DNA from: Perkinsus olseni
Lineage: Eukaryota; Perkinsozoa; Perkinsida
DNA: 64,000 nucleotides
Assembly (NCBI GenBank): GCA_013115125.1
Contig: JABANN010000122.1
Location: 1 to 64,000 of the forward strand
Reading direction: 5' to 3'
The notes under the pieces were generated by a model. It was not told the origin of the DNA, did no database searches, and saw nothing but the letters and a program-made list of their open reading frames with translations. How positions within the stretch are numbered: the stretch's first letter is position 1; every line of letters begins with the position of its first letter. This document shows positions 1-11,674 of this stretch, in pieces. A program made the translations under genes and the position numbers.

Positions 1-1723
1 ATCAGCCAGCACAGGTCGGCTTCAGCAGAGGCAGCATCCCAAAATGTTCCGTCGAGGCATCCGAGTCGACGTAATTGATGCACCTCAGCGTGTCGCCGTA
101 ATTGCTATTTTAACAGATATTCGGCCCTGGAGGAGTTTTTCACCTCGCGACCGGAGTATAACACAAGAGTTTTCCTAGCTGGTCAGTCCTATGCTGGTAA
201 GAATATGAGGCCTCACATACGAACCACCTCTCGGCACTCCTCTGGTTGTTGTAGGGCATTACATTCCTCCTCTCGCGGCCAAGCTGACGGAAAGGAACTC
301 CTCTGTGCGGCTCGAAGGCATCTTGCTTGGCAATCCCGATGTTGCACCGGAGATTCAGTACTACAGCAGACGCTAGTCCGGTATAGACTGGGCAGGAACG
401 ATTCGCTTCCCAGGTGGCGTTTCTATCCAGAAATGGCAAGGGCTAATCGTCTCGTCTACGGATACAAGTAATTGATGCCGATGAGCTAGGAGAAACACGG
501 AGTGACGTTGCAGGTACGCGAGACTGAAAGACAACGCTGATGAATGCATGGGACTTGTACGCCAATGCAACCGTGAGGAAGTTGTTGTGAGCAAGGGACC
601 TGGGATAGCGTCAAGGTTGTGGGACTTTTTGGGGCTGCACGGCACTCCTTGCACACGAGCCTGGAGAGTATGTATGAACGGTCTCATCACACCAATAGTC
701 GATGAGGGAATCAGTGTGTAAGTGACCAGCGACAGCCACTTTATTGGAAGGTGGGGGCACGAGCCACTCATTCATCATTTCCAGCCGCCACGTGGACAGA
801 GAGGACAGATCGGGGACTGCCTTGTCGGCCTTCCGAAATGTAAGTAGATAAGTGCCCGCGAACAGCCTTACTTGTTGCATGCAATCTAGATGCCGCTTGA
901 TAAACGCTCGTATCAACTTTTAACCCTCACCAGTCAGGTTGCGAACTTTCTGAGGAAGAGAAGCGTCCGGAAAGTGTTGGGAGTTACTACATCGTGGACC
1001 TTGACGAATATGAAAGTGAGTTGCAAGCCCTCCAAGAGTAACTCATCCCAGCCTCCCCGTGCTTCTCCCATGCACCTTGTCCCTCTAGCGAGCGGCCGTT
1101 CATGTCGAATACCGACGAGCTCCGGAGTTGGCTTTGGAGAGCGACAGGAGTGTACCCTTCTTACAGGTCTTCAACAAGTTCGAGGAGGACAGGCCGCGCA
1201 ACTACCATCATTATTTGCCGAACCTCATCGACCACGGCCTGAGAGTATCCTCCAGGAATCCGAGAACTTCCTCCTGTATCAGCACCTGCAGGTTCAAATC
1301 ATGGTTGGTGATCGTGACTACCTCTGTAACTGGATGGGCAATAAAGCATGGACGATGGAACTGAACTGGAGAGGAGCGCACGAGTTTCGGAAGGCCGAAG
1401 TTGTCGATTATCATGTGAGTAGCCGAAAGCTTCACGCTCGAACATCTCGAAGCGGAGGTGCAGTGCCGGCAGATGTGCGTACTCTTAGTTTTAGGACGCA
1501 TATTCCATTGGAGAGCTGAGGAGCTACACTCTCCCGGACACCGGAGGTCAACTCACTTTCATACGGGTACCTGGCTGGCGTTCGCCGGCGACACGGAACG
1601 TTCGTGATGGGTGGTCTCACTAAGTCCGGTCAGGTGTACGGTGCTGGACACGATGTTGCGAAGGACGTCCCTCGATCAGTCCTTAAGATGGTTGATGATT
1701 TCTTGAACAATAAGTTACGCTGA
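1..1723 (+). CDS. Serine carboxypeptidase (peptidase S10), 5' end off the window
   Basis: This is a multi-exon gene whose first exons lie before base 1. Exons I can place are 1-70, 117-196, 255-357, 414-467, 514-717, 785-839, 938-1015, 1167-1244, 1292-1414, 1516-1566 and 1634-1723, joined by GT...AG introns. All three catalytic regions are visible. The Ser is in GQSYAG (family usual GESYAG), the Asp in GDRDYLCNWMGNKAW, and the His in GAGHDVAKDVP, where the family usually has GHMVP. The stretch PPLAAKLTERN and the cysteine-containing C-x6-C region also fit the yeast carboxypeptidase Y layout. S10 enzymes remove C-terminal residues and normally act in the vacuole/lysosome or secretory path. The changed residue after the catalytic His is unusual, but the triad itself looks intact. 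Family call is secure; exact splice sites are inferred. Confidence 0.88.
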
Positions 1724-3057
1724 AGCCAAACAAGGGCTGCTGAGTAACTGCTACTGAAGATTGTCTGAGAACATGCGAATTCGCGGAGCATACGAGGGAG
1801 TACCTGTTGTCGTGGCATGGAGAAGGCTTTGAATATTCACGGCTACACCACCTAGACCCTCACATTCCTCGACGATTGAATTGGTCCATGCCGGTGGTTG
1901 ATGTCGTGCAATGGCACTTGTCACACGTAATTCATTCACAGCCTTTAGTGACAGTGACGGTTGGCCTTCAGTGGCACTTGGCCGCACGTCGCTGAGAGGT
2001 AAATGAAGCGAAAAACCGCGCTGCAGGTCCCATTTAGCTGCAGCGTGGCATACAAGCGATGGCTCCACAGAATGCGCCCGGTTAAGCCTACAGCCCTCCA
2101 AATAAATTTGGAATATCGTGATTTTCTCGCCGCCAGCTCCAACTGGGACGAGTTACGAAACGAAATTCATAGAGATACCTTCTAGGACCCGACCGAGTAT
2201 AACCCAAAGTTTCAGACCACAACTCTTAATGGGTGCCGAGATCTCGGAGGGTCCCTCGAAAAATGTGCCAAATAATTTTGGAATACACGGCTGGAAATTT
2301 GGGAGGAAATACCAGTTTTTACTCAGTAAGTACCTCAAGTATTAATCTTCCGGTTCATTGCAGCACACCGATGGAAAGAGCGTCTTTCCAATACCTATCC
2401 ACCTAACTTTCATCACAATTCTCTGAGTTGTCTACTTGAGATTCGTCTTCGTAGAACAAAATCTCAGAAACGCGGCATATTTGGCTGTGAAAGGCCTATA
2501 TTAGCGGGTTCTTGCAGTCAAGGCCGCCCACAACACTCTGGCTTTCGATGACCGTGACGAAAGTTAGGTGGATAGGTCGTTTTGAACTTCATTATCATAT
2601 TGTAATGCGCCGTGAGTGACTTCGTTCGAGGACTGAAGGAGGCGTGAACTTTAATCCCTAGGGCCGTAGCGGATTGCTCGTGGATATCGAGACAACGTAG
2701 GCAATGAATGTACTCGTGACAACCAGAATGAAGGGACAGCGAATGGCACGTACACTGCATTGACAATCGGAAATTCACCTTACTTACGATGAGTTCACAG
2801 GGAGACCCAGTACGGGCCCGAGAGTCCGACAATGGACAACTAAACTAGAAACTCGTTCTGTGGAAGGGGCGACCCTGGCGTTGTGTCGGATGTCTCCTCT
2901 CTTACTAGCAGTGAGGGGGGACTTGAGATATGGGCTGTTGGGAGAGGCTGCGTGACACGATATCAACGAGCACTCAGTTTGGAAGGCCCCTCGGGGTAAC
3001 GTGGCTTGTAATGCAATGGTTGATGTTCAGTCTCCTTTCATTTGAGAATATTCTATC
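1724..3057. other. Intergenic, no supported gene
   Basis: About 1.3 kb between the carboxypeptidase and the photolyase. Short open frames on both strands show no family motif and no coherent exon chain. A stretch near 2710-2751 resembles one at 29389-29428 (see repeats). Two short similar words containing GTGGCACTTG occur around 1910 and 1970. Upstream regulatory sites for the photolyase may lie here, but I see no recognisable element. Confidence 0.5.
2710..2751 (+). repeat. Dispersed repeat, copy 1
   Basis: This segment starts GTACTCGTGACA and continues CAGAATGA..GACAGCGAA. A near match is at 29389-29428 on the same strand. Similarity fades on both sides, so the element limits are unknown. 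No coding frame is shared. Confidence 0.45.
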
Positions 3058-4575
3058 ATGCCTCAGTCAGCTGTCAGCCCCGATCGCGTCCGGCTGCTCA
3101 ACCAGCCCGGGACCGGTCTCACAACAACGGGCCCGGTTATCTATTGGATGAGCCGAGAGATCCGTTCTCGTGACAATTGGGCTCTTATTCATGCGCAGAA
3201 TGTGGCCCTTCGGAGCAAGCAGCCTCTGCTCGTCGTTTACAACCTGGCCGTTGGTTACCTTGGTGGTGGTCTTCGACAGCATGCGTTTAAAGTTGGAGGT
3301 TTGAAGGTTTTGGCAGCGAATCTAAGGCAGCTCAAGATTCCTTTCGCGATTGAAACATCTTCGAAGTTCCCAGCTGTCCTCGCGGATATTTCTGAAAAAG
3401 TAGGTTGCAAATATGTTGTTACTGATTTCACTCCTCTTCGTTTGAACAAGGAGTGGGTCGCAGCCTTTACCAAGCATTCCAAGCGGCTCGGCATTCGCTT
3501 TGAGCAAGTTGATGCCCACAATGTTGTTCCGTGTTGGGTCACGTCTGACAAGATGGAGCGCGCCGCTGTTACTATAAGGCCGAAGTTGTGGCATCACTTT
3601 GACGAGTTCTGCACCAAGTACCCTAGGTTGAGAAAACATCCCTATGCACTTGGTGATGATGCTCCCTTCCACACTATTACGGACACGGACATAGACGCCT
3701 TGTTAACGAACGAGGAGATAATTGGAGAGCTTGATGAAACAGTGAAGCCGATTGAGTGGCTAACGCCTGGGGAAGACGCCGGTATCCAACTCGCACTGGA
3801 GTATGTCAAGAATATGCCCAATTACTCGAGCCAACGGAATAATCCGACAAATCCGACTCAGTCCGATTTGAGCCCGTATTTCCACTACGGCTTTGTGAGT
3901 CCACAAAGAGTTATCTACGAGGCTTATAACAATACCGATATCAATGAGGAGGACCGGGACGAATTCGTTGAGCAGTGCATGATCCGAAGGGAGCTGGCGG
4001 ACAACTTCTGCTACTACAATGATCACTACGACAAATTTGAGGGATTTCCGGAATGGGGTCAGCATAGCCTTCGTGCGCATGCAAAAGATGACAGGGACTA
4101 TCTCTACTCGCTGGAGCAACTAGAGAACGCCGACACACACGACAAGCTGTGGAACGCTACTCAGCGCCAGATGGTCGAGACGGGTAAGATACATGGCTAC
4201 ATGCGTATGTACTGGTGTAAGAAGATCCTCGAGTGGACGAATAGCCCTGAGGAAGCTCTAGAGTTCGCCATTTACCTCAATGATAAATACGAGTTGGATG
4301 GTCGAGACCCCAATGGATACGTTGGTATCGCTTGGTGCATTGGTGGCCGTCATGATCGTCCATTTGCCGAGAGAAATGTATTTGGAGTTATCCGCTATAT
4401 GAGCTATAATGGCTGCCGAGGGAAGTTCGATATTAACAAATATATGAGAATAGCAGGCTCGGCTGAGGGTCACAGAGTGGGGAAAATGTGGGCAGCTATG
4501 CATCAGGATGGCACGGAGGAAGAAGGATTCTGGGAAAGCCTGAGTGAAGAGGAACGACGGATGAAAGGCTGCTGA
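3058..4575 (+). CDS. Class II CPD photolyase (deoxyribodipyrimidine photo-lyase)
   Basis: A single uninterrupted frame of 505 codons, the full length expected for the family. The N-terminal YWMSREIRSRDNWAL word is the class II signature. The C-terminal half carries the FAD-domain words IRRELADNFCYYN, LWNATQRQMV, MRMYWCKKILEW, LDGRDPNGYVGIAWCIGG and FDINKYMRIAG. The enzyme uses light and FAD to split cyclobutane pyrimidine dimers in DNA. The start ATG at 3058 leaves about 28 residues before the first conserved block, with no obvious targeting peptide. The gene has no introns although its neighbours are cut many times, so transfer or retroposition is possible. Class II membership is well supported by these motifs. 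Confidence 0.97.
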   Translation: MPQSAVSPDRVRLLNQPGTGLTTTGPVIYWMSREIRSRDNWALIHAQNVALRSKQPLLVVYNLAVGYLGGGLRQHAFKVGGLKVLAANLRQLKIPFAIETSSKFPAVLADISEKVGCKYVVTDFTPLRLNKEWVAAFTKHSKRLGIRFEQVDAHNVVPCWVTSDKMERAAVTIRPKLWHHFDEFCTKYPRLRKHPYALGDDAPFHTITDTDIDALLTNEEIIGELDETVKPIEWLTPGEDAGIQLALEYVKNMPNYSSQRNNPTNPTQSDLSPYFHYGFVSPQRVIYEAYNNTDINEEDRDEFVEQCMIRRELADNFCYYNDHYDKFEGFPEWGQHSLRAHAKDDRDYLYSLEQLENADTHDKLWNATQRQMVETGKIHGYMRMYWCKKILEWTNSPEEALEFAIYLNDKYELDGRDPNGYVGIAWCIGGRHDRPFAERNVFGVIRYMSYNGCRGKFDINKYMRIAGSAEGHRVGKMWAAMHQDGTEEEGFWESLSEEERRMKGC

Positions 4576-5371
4576 GTATTCTGATCTCTTGTGCCTAAAG
4601 TTTTTCAATTTTCTTCTTCGTGTGGATGTTATGTTGTAACAGTACTTGGTGGTCGACAGCGCCTTGCTTTACGATATCTTCGCGAATATGCGCCGAAGGT
4701 GGGCGCGTTTTGCCGCGAAAATATTGCATACCACTCCTCGTACACATCGTGTCTGCATCAGGGTGTCTCCAGGCCATAATGGTTTGTCGACTGTACTCGA
4801 ACAGGATCACTTATGTAGTGATTTCCTTTCGTTCACAAGAGTACTTTTGACAAAACCCTAAACCGTGCTGAGGGGTGTGGGTATTGCTGAGCGGTTAACC
4901 ATGAACAATACAATAATTTCTAGGGGATTGTATGTGCTTTTGGTAGCCCTCCTCGTCTTTGTTGCACCTCTTTGGCCGTGTTTTGCTTTTAACAAGTGTC
5001 TTGCAGGGTGAAGTGGATAATTTTTCGGTCGTGTTACGTTGTGAGAATCTGAGTGACCTGAATCAAGTGAGTTGTCGACCGAGATAACCGTGGAAAGCCG
5101 CCCTTGGACAACGTGACTTGGGATTGTACATGTCACCGAATATTATTGGGTGTTGTTGATCCTCTCAACCTCACGCATCGATACAACATGCTTCTGCATG
5201 CTCCCTGCTTCGCACATGCGGGTAATATCGCACTAGTTGACGCAACTTATAATGGATTGAAAAGCATCGAATTATTCGTCAGAAGATAAATGTCATCGGA
5301 TAAAGGAAGAAAACTAAGATAGCTGACATGGTGGCGAACTGTATAATGGGGAGAAAGAAAAGGAGAGGGTC
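4576..5371. other. Intergenic between convergent genes; contains a dispersed repeat
   Basis: About 0.8 kb separating the 3' ends of the photolyase (+) and the sugar transporter (-). The only structure I see is the dispersed repeat at 4783-4897. No supported gene. Confidence 0.55.
4783..4897 (+). repeat. Dispersed repeat, copy A (inverted partner at 42.1 kb)
   Basis: About 115 bp running from TGTCGACTGTACTCGAAC to GCTGAGCGGTTA. The reverse complement is present at 42131-42328 with only a few base changes over the first 90 bp. The partner has about 84 extra bases between ..CGTGATGAGG and GGTGTGGGTATTG. Both copies contain CCCTAAA once, which is a single telomere-like word and not an array. A short frame is conserved in both (words CRLYSNRITYVV and SFRSQEY), but that follows from the DNA identity. 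Confidence 0.75.
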
Positions 5372-8300
5372 TCACTCCGCAGCCGTAGTCGTGTCTTCCG
5401 CGGAGCTGTTTTCGCAGTGCTGCAGGCAATCAACATCCATTGGAGTGTCTGAGGACGACCTAGGCTGATAATTTGACAGGCAATCGGCAAATTCGCTAAA
5501 CCCACTCGGCGATGGACTGCCGCAGGATTTCCAGAGGAGCAGGACGGCGCCCCCAGCGAAACTACACGAGCCTCCCAGGAGAAAGCTCGCGCTATCCGAC
5601 CCAGCAGCAGTATTGAGGGGACCCCCAACGAGAGAGAGCAGCAGCTGCGGAATGCACACCGCGACGTTGAGTACCTGGCGGCAATGCGCAACTTACCGGA
5701 GAATCAGAGCGGGTCGCACGCACATTTCATGCACAACGTGGATCATGGATTCTCGACTCGGTGAAGTATTAGTAGGGAACAAGATGGGCTAAGTCGGCGA
5801 TGGGCTATTGTTACCAAACTTCAACAGGTATAGGATGCTCGCGAAGGACTTTCCCACTTACCCCCATCATCGCACCACCGCCCTCATCCTCTCCCGAAGG
5901 ATGCTCACTCTCAGCTTCAGACGAGGCCACATGAGAAATCGAGGCCACGAGCGCGTAAGGTACGGAGCACGTTACGGCGTACCTATCCTGAAATGCCCAA
6001 CAACGGCCGCTTTCACTTACATCGGGCCAACGGCAGCCAGCCACGTCTGAGTCGCAACCGCACCCACTCCCACATGCTTCAGAAGAGGAGCCATGCTCAA
6101 GACAGCACCAAGGAGCAGGCAAGAGACTCCCCACAAGGGGTAAGTCGACCGACAATCCCTTCGCAGGACTACTGTCAGTATCTGTACCACAGAGGTGGGA
6201 GTGAATGCAATAAGAGGCAACTAATCACGGCATTGGCTACCAATCCAGAAATCCCGGAGAGTATCGCAGCACCGAGCATCCCACCAGCAGCGACGTGCAT
6301 CGCCTCTTCATATCTACCATAGTATCATACACGTAATCCCGGGGCTCAGCGCTCCTACTCCGGACCGCTCTCCCCGCCATTCAGGAGTTCCACCGCTGCA
6401 AAGTGCGATTGATAAATTTGCGAGGCAAACCATCCCGTCCACGAGAGAAGGGTAGCGACCTGCCGAAAATGTGCTGGTGGATCGAAGATCGAGGCGACCT
6501 ACATAAATGAGGGTGTAGTCTGAGGGCAAGGCTCGGAAGTCCACGCAGCAAAGCTTCAGAGGGTTCGATAGGATACTTCGGACTGATATCCTGTATCGAG
6601 CGATGTGCTGAACCTCTCGGCCCGCCACGCCTGAATGTCAAAGCATGATGAGGGCAAGCAGTTGTCAGAGACGACCCTCGTGCATCACCACGCGGGACGC
6701 AAGAATTCGTCCAACACGGAAAATATCACACCTCAAGCAAGCCAATTACCGGAGCATGTTTCCTCCGGTTCACACCATCGATGGGTTGCCAAAAAAGCGA
6801 GTCAAAATATGCCACCACTTCAAGCTCGACGACTCCCGGGGTACAACCCACCCACGGCGTTCTATCACACGGTCGATAGTGGCGATGCGAGGCGCTGCCG
6901 CTCGACTAACTGGACTAGTGAGTAGAACGCTGAATCGAAAACTACGGCAAAGCCTCCCAGGATCAGGGAACTTCCGACGGAGCCACCGCACACTACACCT
7001 TTTCCCGAGCAAATAAAAAGTTTTTTCGTGTGATTTAAACGATTTCGATAGCAATAAAGCGAGTGTCATTGGAATTAAAGAATTCTCAAAACAAATTCGT
7101 TTTGTCGACCAAATTAAATTTATGAGCAAATTCGATTTAACACGCGCCATTCTATTTAAATAGATTTTGATCCAATTGCGCTATCAGCAGAATGCTAATG
7201 CATTCTGCTACTACGACCTCCTTCCTGGAACTTGAGCATACTGTATACTCTAAGCTCATGAAACACCGGAGAGCTCTAAAGCTGTCATTTCTTGTCAACG
7301 AGAACCATGCTTCAATGATTCGAATTGGAGGAGCGCTGCCACGTGCGAGATGCCGGAGCTACTCTATGAATTACAGTATATACCATATCGCATGTTGACC
7401 TCGGCGAATGTTGTGCCTTAGAAGGCCGACGCCATTGGCGTAAATCATAGAGGCAAAAGCTACGGTATAAAAATATCCCGACGAGGTACGCAATGAACAA
7501 CGAGGATACGCACAGGTTCGCGCGCTCCCTTCAATTTAGAACTCCTGTAGAGTATTTCAAATTGCATGGAAAGTGAGATTCAATTTGCGTGGCATGAGTC
7601 TTTTAAACTTGCTAAAGTATTTAAGGTGGATGAAAAATATTTTAAAATAAAATTAGGTTTCCCATACTCTTTTAAATCAAATGAAAAAATGTTTAATTTG
7701 CTTGGGCAAACTTACACCTTTAAGGTGTGGAATACTCGCGCACACCAGGACCGCAGCATCCTACTCACATGCGATGGAGACTGTAAGCGCCACTACCAAT
7801 ATATTGACACTGAAGGCAGATCGAAGGTCATAGCACCCAGCCACGTACTCGGCCGGACCTATGACAGGGGAGGGCTACAGAAGGGAGGGAACTGGGACGA
7901 TGGACTACACTGATTCTGTTGGTGAGTGAGGGCGCACTCTCTCGGGCAGGCCACTGAGAGATCAACTCCCATGAAGGCGAGCAACGGGGAGGCCACGCTC
8001 CAGGAGGCCCCATCAGATGCCCACACTCGGACTGATGCCCATGATAGACGACAACAGAAGTAACTGACCACCATTGACGATACTCAGTTGGCCGACTGAG
8101 AGGAGACCCTACCCAGAGATCATTCCTAGAGCCCACCAGCACTGCTGAAAGCTGTACGCCAGGGACAGCTGGGAGTCCGGTACGGTGTCTGATATGAGAG
8201 CTCGGAAGACCACCGCTAGTACCTGTTCACAGACGACAGTCGAACGAAGCAAATTACAGTTAGAAGCGTCCAGCTCCTCCTATCGGAAACAACAGGTGAA

Positions 8301-9183
8301 GGGCGAATGAATAGAGTAACGGCCTTCCTTCTGGCTGATGGTCTGAGTTATTTTGAGTTGAGATATCATACTATATACGGCGTATATTATACGCGACGAT
8401 GTCCAACTAGGATCAACATCTACAGGCAGACCTTGGACGAACCTCACGGGCTGTCTCGGTGCGAGGGGGCAACAACCGCTACGACCGTATTCTGGTTATA
8501 CATTGGGGATTACGCGACCGCCCCACTCAGACGGACACGACTGACTTACGTTGTTCGAAGCGTCAAATAACCAAAAAGAAAATACAAATATGAGAGTAGC
8601 CCATCGATGGTCCGCCCCCCGGTCACCCAGGAGAACACCGAGGTCTAATGACCATGCTATCAAGAATAATGATATCAATAGCACTATGGTGCCACCAAGA
8701 GCGTATCTAAGGTCGAGCATGGCAAGAGACAGAATGACCTGGCTGGCATTACGGACGCCGTCGCCCCCATTTGTTTTGGCATTGGTCGCTGAGTCTGCCG
8801 ACCAAGGGTTGGACGATCATACCAGTAACAGGCCCACACAGCCATAGATACGACGACATCGTCTCCGAGATCCCTGAGGAGGAAGGGTAGAGCGTGCGGA
8901 AGAGGAGGAGGGCTCATTACCGAGCTTCATCCCAAAGGGCGTCAATAATGCAAACTGGAGGGCGAACCCGAATGATACACCGAAGGGCCCAAGCGTGAGA
9001 AGGAGAATCCACCTGAGGGGTACCGATCTAAGACATGCTGACTACTCAATCCGCGTTGAGGGAGATTGACACTACTCAAGGCATCGGCGACGGCGTTCAA
9101 TCACCGCGGGATGGAATCGGAATTTGCTCTCACCACAACGGTCGTCGGCTCCTATCGACTGCCATCTCATCATCATCGGTCAT
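5372..9183 (-). CDS. Sucrose/SLC45-type sugar:proton symporter (MFS, GPH group)
   Basis: A multi-exon membrane transporter. The start is the ATG at 9181-9183, giving MTDDDEMAVDRSRR. The first helix contains GFALQFALLTPFG, followed by WLCGPVTG, VQPLVGRLSD and KWGRRRP, which are the hallmark words of plant sucrose and animal SLC45 carriers. Next come IAWSLDLGVLLGDRG with FWLFDASNN, then FRALISDTVPDSQ, then CYDLRSAF, then SWTGWFASQIYQSHF, then YYGRYEEAMHVAAGG, then a hydrophobic exon near 6017-6130, then VTCSVPYALVA, and finally LNVAVCIPQLLLSLVGGPLN. The tail is acidic and cytosolic, ending at a TGA at 5372. A proton-coupled disaccharide or hexose importer at the plasma membrane or a vacuole is the likely role. 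One intron (about 6.9-7.77 kb) holds low-GC inverted repeats. Substrate cannot be read from sequence. Confidence 0.9.
6998..7735. repeat. Low-GC inverted repeat pair inside a transporter intron
   Basis: Two AT-rich blocks lie in opposite orientation, about 7010-7150 (minus) and about 7570-7735 (plus). The reverse complement of the first shares with the second a region around TTTAAATCA...GAAAAAA.TTT..TTTGCT.GGG. The outer parts are more diverged. Both blocks are far poorer in GC than the flanks. The roughly 400 bp between them is ordinary sequence with one 10-bp stem hairpin at 7186-7209. It could be a MITE-like element, or two separate insertions of one element. No transposase is present. Confidence 0.45.
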
Positions 9184-9293
9184 CTCTCTGTATTGTGCCG
9201 TGAGGCAGCAGCTCATGAATACTGAGGAGGCCACCACCGTGGGGGGAACTTCAACACAATAACATCGCTAACCGTCATTGGAAACAATTCTCA

Positions 9294-10583
9294 TCACATG
9301 AGCTCATCACAATACCAACAACAACCTCTACCAGCAGAGTCCTTCATCATCGCCGGGATGACCTCCCTCTGCCCATTCACCTCATTGGACACGCATCGCG
9401 GGTTGCCGCATCTTCTGTCGGTGTCGAACTGAACCTCGACCTTCGGTGGCCCCGCAGCCGCTATGCCACGCAGGAGGACGATACGCAAGAAGTAACCGTT
9501 ACGGCTCTGTTCGTCCCACCCGTTGAGGTCGGTGTCGTCGATCTCGAAGGGGATGGTGGGGAACCGGGAGTCCCGAGGGAGAGGGTGGAAAAACTTACAA
9601 CCATCGGGGAGCTTTCCCATCATCGTAGTCGCATCAAAGCTGACCGCGCGCCACAAAATTGCCGACTTCTCACGCTGATCATCAGTCATTCGCTCCAACT
9701 GCAATCGAGTAAAGTACCATATTTTGGCGACATCGTCCTGATCAAGGTACTCATCAAGAGAAGGAAACTGCCGCACATCATAGCCAAGTGACCTCATCCT
9801 CTCAGTGTAGAACTCAGGCATGCCGAGCTCTCCCGGTGCTATCAGATCGACTTTGACGTTATCGAACACTCGAAGGCCGTTCACTTTAGAATGAACCGTC
9901 CTGCCGTTTTTGAGATCGCCGATGAGGGCGACATGAATCGCTTGGAAGTCGTATGGTTCGATACCGATCGGCGAGTACCCTCCCGAAGGACTCCCCCCTG
10001 CTTCGCGGTTGAGTCTCTTGATGCTCTCCACGAAGGTAAGTTGATCCAACAGCTCTTGCGTCGGGTGCTCATGAGACCCATCACCGGCATTGATGAAGAT
10101 CGGCTTCTTTATGCCGTGTAACCGGGCGTACTTGGCCATAGCGAACTCGAGCCACCGGCAAACACCCTCCAGTTTGGATCGGATGACGAAGGTTGTTCGA
10201 CCCGCTGGAGAGTAGCCGATGAGCATCTTTATCGTGTCCGTGATGGTCTCGGATTTGAGGAAGCTACTCGTTTGACAGTCGAAGATGTTAACCTTCACGT
10301 CATGGAACTTGGCGGCGTTCAAAAAAGATTCCTTCGTCCTTGTTGAGTTCTCCATGAAAATCGAATACACGCAGGATTGTGGGTCGTCAACCTGAACGAA
10401 TCACGCACAGTCAAAGATACGCATCAACGTATCTTTTCATCATGCTTGACCTACACGGAATCCGGTCCTGAGAACATCCACAGGATCCGAAAAGACTTCC
10501 TTGAGCTTCATAGCATCAGCGAGGATACGTCTCCTCTCGTCCACGGACAAGTCATCGATAACGCAGAGACTCCGAGGGTCCAT
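9294..10583 (-). CDS. Aspartate carbamoyltransferase with C-terminal PyrI-type zinc domain
   Basis: Two exons. The first runs from the ATG at 10581-10583 (MDPRSLCVIDDLS) to a donor near 10463. The second begins VDDPQSCVYSIFMENSTRTK and runs to a TGA at 9294. It carries the carbamoyl-phosphate loop MENSTRTKESF, then GDGSHEHPTQELLD, GDLKNGRTVHS, the TRLQLER arginine and HPLPR. The enzyme joins carbamoyl phosphate and aspartate, the second step of UMP synthesis. After the catalytic fold there is a tail with CGNPRC and, about 25 residues later, CWYC. That C-x4-C...C-x2-C spacing is the zinc site of bacterial PyrI regulatory chains. The PyrI allosteric nucleotide domain is absent. Bacterial PyrB-PyrI fusions are known; this one in a spliced eukaryotic gene is notable. 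Its start is about 1.4 kb upstream of the transporter start on the same strand. Confidence 0.93.
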
Positions 10584-11303
10584 CCCGAGTAAACGCTGAT
10601 CTCAGCAACAGCAGCAACATGACCAATGCTCACGACGTAGTACTTCTAACGAGCACGTGGCCTCTACTGGAATCCCACCCTCCAAGCTGGGCCGCCCAGC
10701 TGTCATTACCATTCGATAGTACATAGCCCCAGCTCCACTGCGTCGCGTAGCAGAGCACAAAGCACACGTATCCTCCTCGCCAAGGCCGAGAGGATGAGTG
10801 TCGGGCTGGTATGCGATCTTGCGTACAATCGATCAGAATGGCGCGCGCGTAATTCATCGCCTGAAACTCAGCTTTTTTAGTCAGCGCTGCTTCACGGGAG
10901 GACTACTAGAAGCTTCGAGACCCGTATCTTCCGACGTTTTGCTATCCTCTCAGGTCAAGCTCACATCGCTCCCAGGGGACACTAGGGGATTGTGGCAGGT
11001 CTGTTGGTGGCCTCACTCGCGACCTCTATTGTATCTTACTCGAATCAACCTATAGATATGTCTCTGCGTGAAACTGCGCCGAAGTGAGCTTTAGTTAGGC
11101 TGTGTCGTGTCGTGCCACATTTTGGTCTTGAGTAGCAGCGGCACGGCGCGTGGGTGTGGAGTTACGTGAATGGTGGAATCTCGTGGAAGAGTATCTTAAC
11201 CAACATGCATGTCATATACAGAATAAGTTGAAATGATCTGACAGTTTTCGTAGTGTGAAGCGTCGCAAGTAATATCGCGTCAGTTTTCTTTTCCTCCAGT
11301 GCT
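10584..11303. other. Divergent intergenic region
   Basis: About 0.7 kb between the start of the carbamoyltransferase (-) and the start of the small membrane protein (+). It should hold both promoters. I see no recognisable motif, no convincing exon and no repeat. Confidence 0.5.
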
Positions 11304-11674
11304 ATGTCCTGCAAGTCCGGTTGCGCTAGCTTCTGCGCCATTCTCTCTGCTGGTAAGAGTGCAGCAGCACAACAGCAGCCCTTCGTGGCGTTGTCAATTA
11401 CCTTCCCTTCAGTTGCCGTACCGGTGCTCGTCTACTTCGCCCTTCTGTGCGGTTCCGGCTCTCGCTTGATTGAGGTTGCCGACAAGAAGAAGCCTTCTGC
11501 CGCTGTCGGATGCTGGATCGCTGCCGCCCTGTAAGTCGTCACCTCTAGCCCCGACTATCTTGACTTATCTCTGATAGTTATGCGTTGACGTTCATTGGTT
11601 GCTACGCCTACAAGAAGAAGCTCAACCGTCAAGAGAAGGCCCAAGCCGCTGCCAACTACCAATTGGCCGAGTAA
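11304..11674 (+). CDS. Small two-helix membrane protein, RNase kappa / V-ATPase subunit f-like
   Basis: Three exons fit well: 11304-11352, 11413-11530 and 11578-11674, giving about 87 residues. The N-terminus is MSCKSGCASFCAILSAV. Helix 1 is AVAVPVLVYFALLC, then a short loop with SRLIEVADKKKP, then helix 2 GCWIAAALYALTFIGCYAY, ending in a basic tail KKKLNRQEKAQ. Length, the Cys-rich start, the second helix with an IAAxLY word and the following RLN/KLNR word match the RNase kappa family, now known as an accessory subunit of the V-ATPase. The match rests on pattern and not on catalytic residues, so treat it as probable. A 16-bp perfect palindrome lies just downstream at 11740-11755. Confidence 0.6.

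Noticed and set aside
4783-4897. CCCTAAA in the dispersed repeat as a telomere remnant
   Set aside because: It occurs once per copy with no array, so a telomeric origin is not supported.
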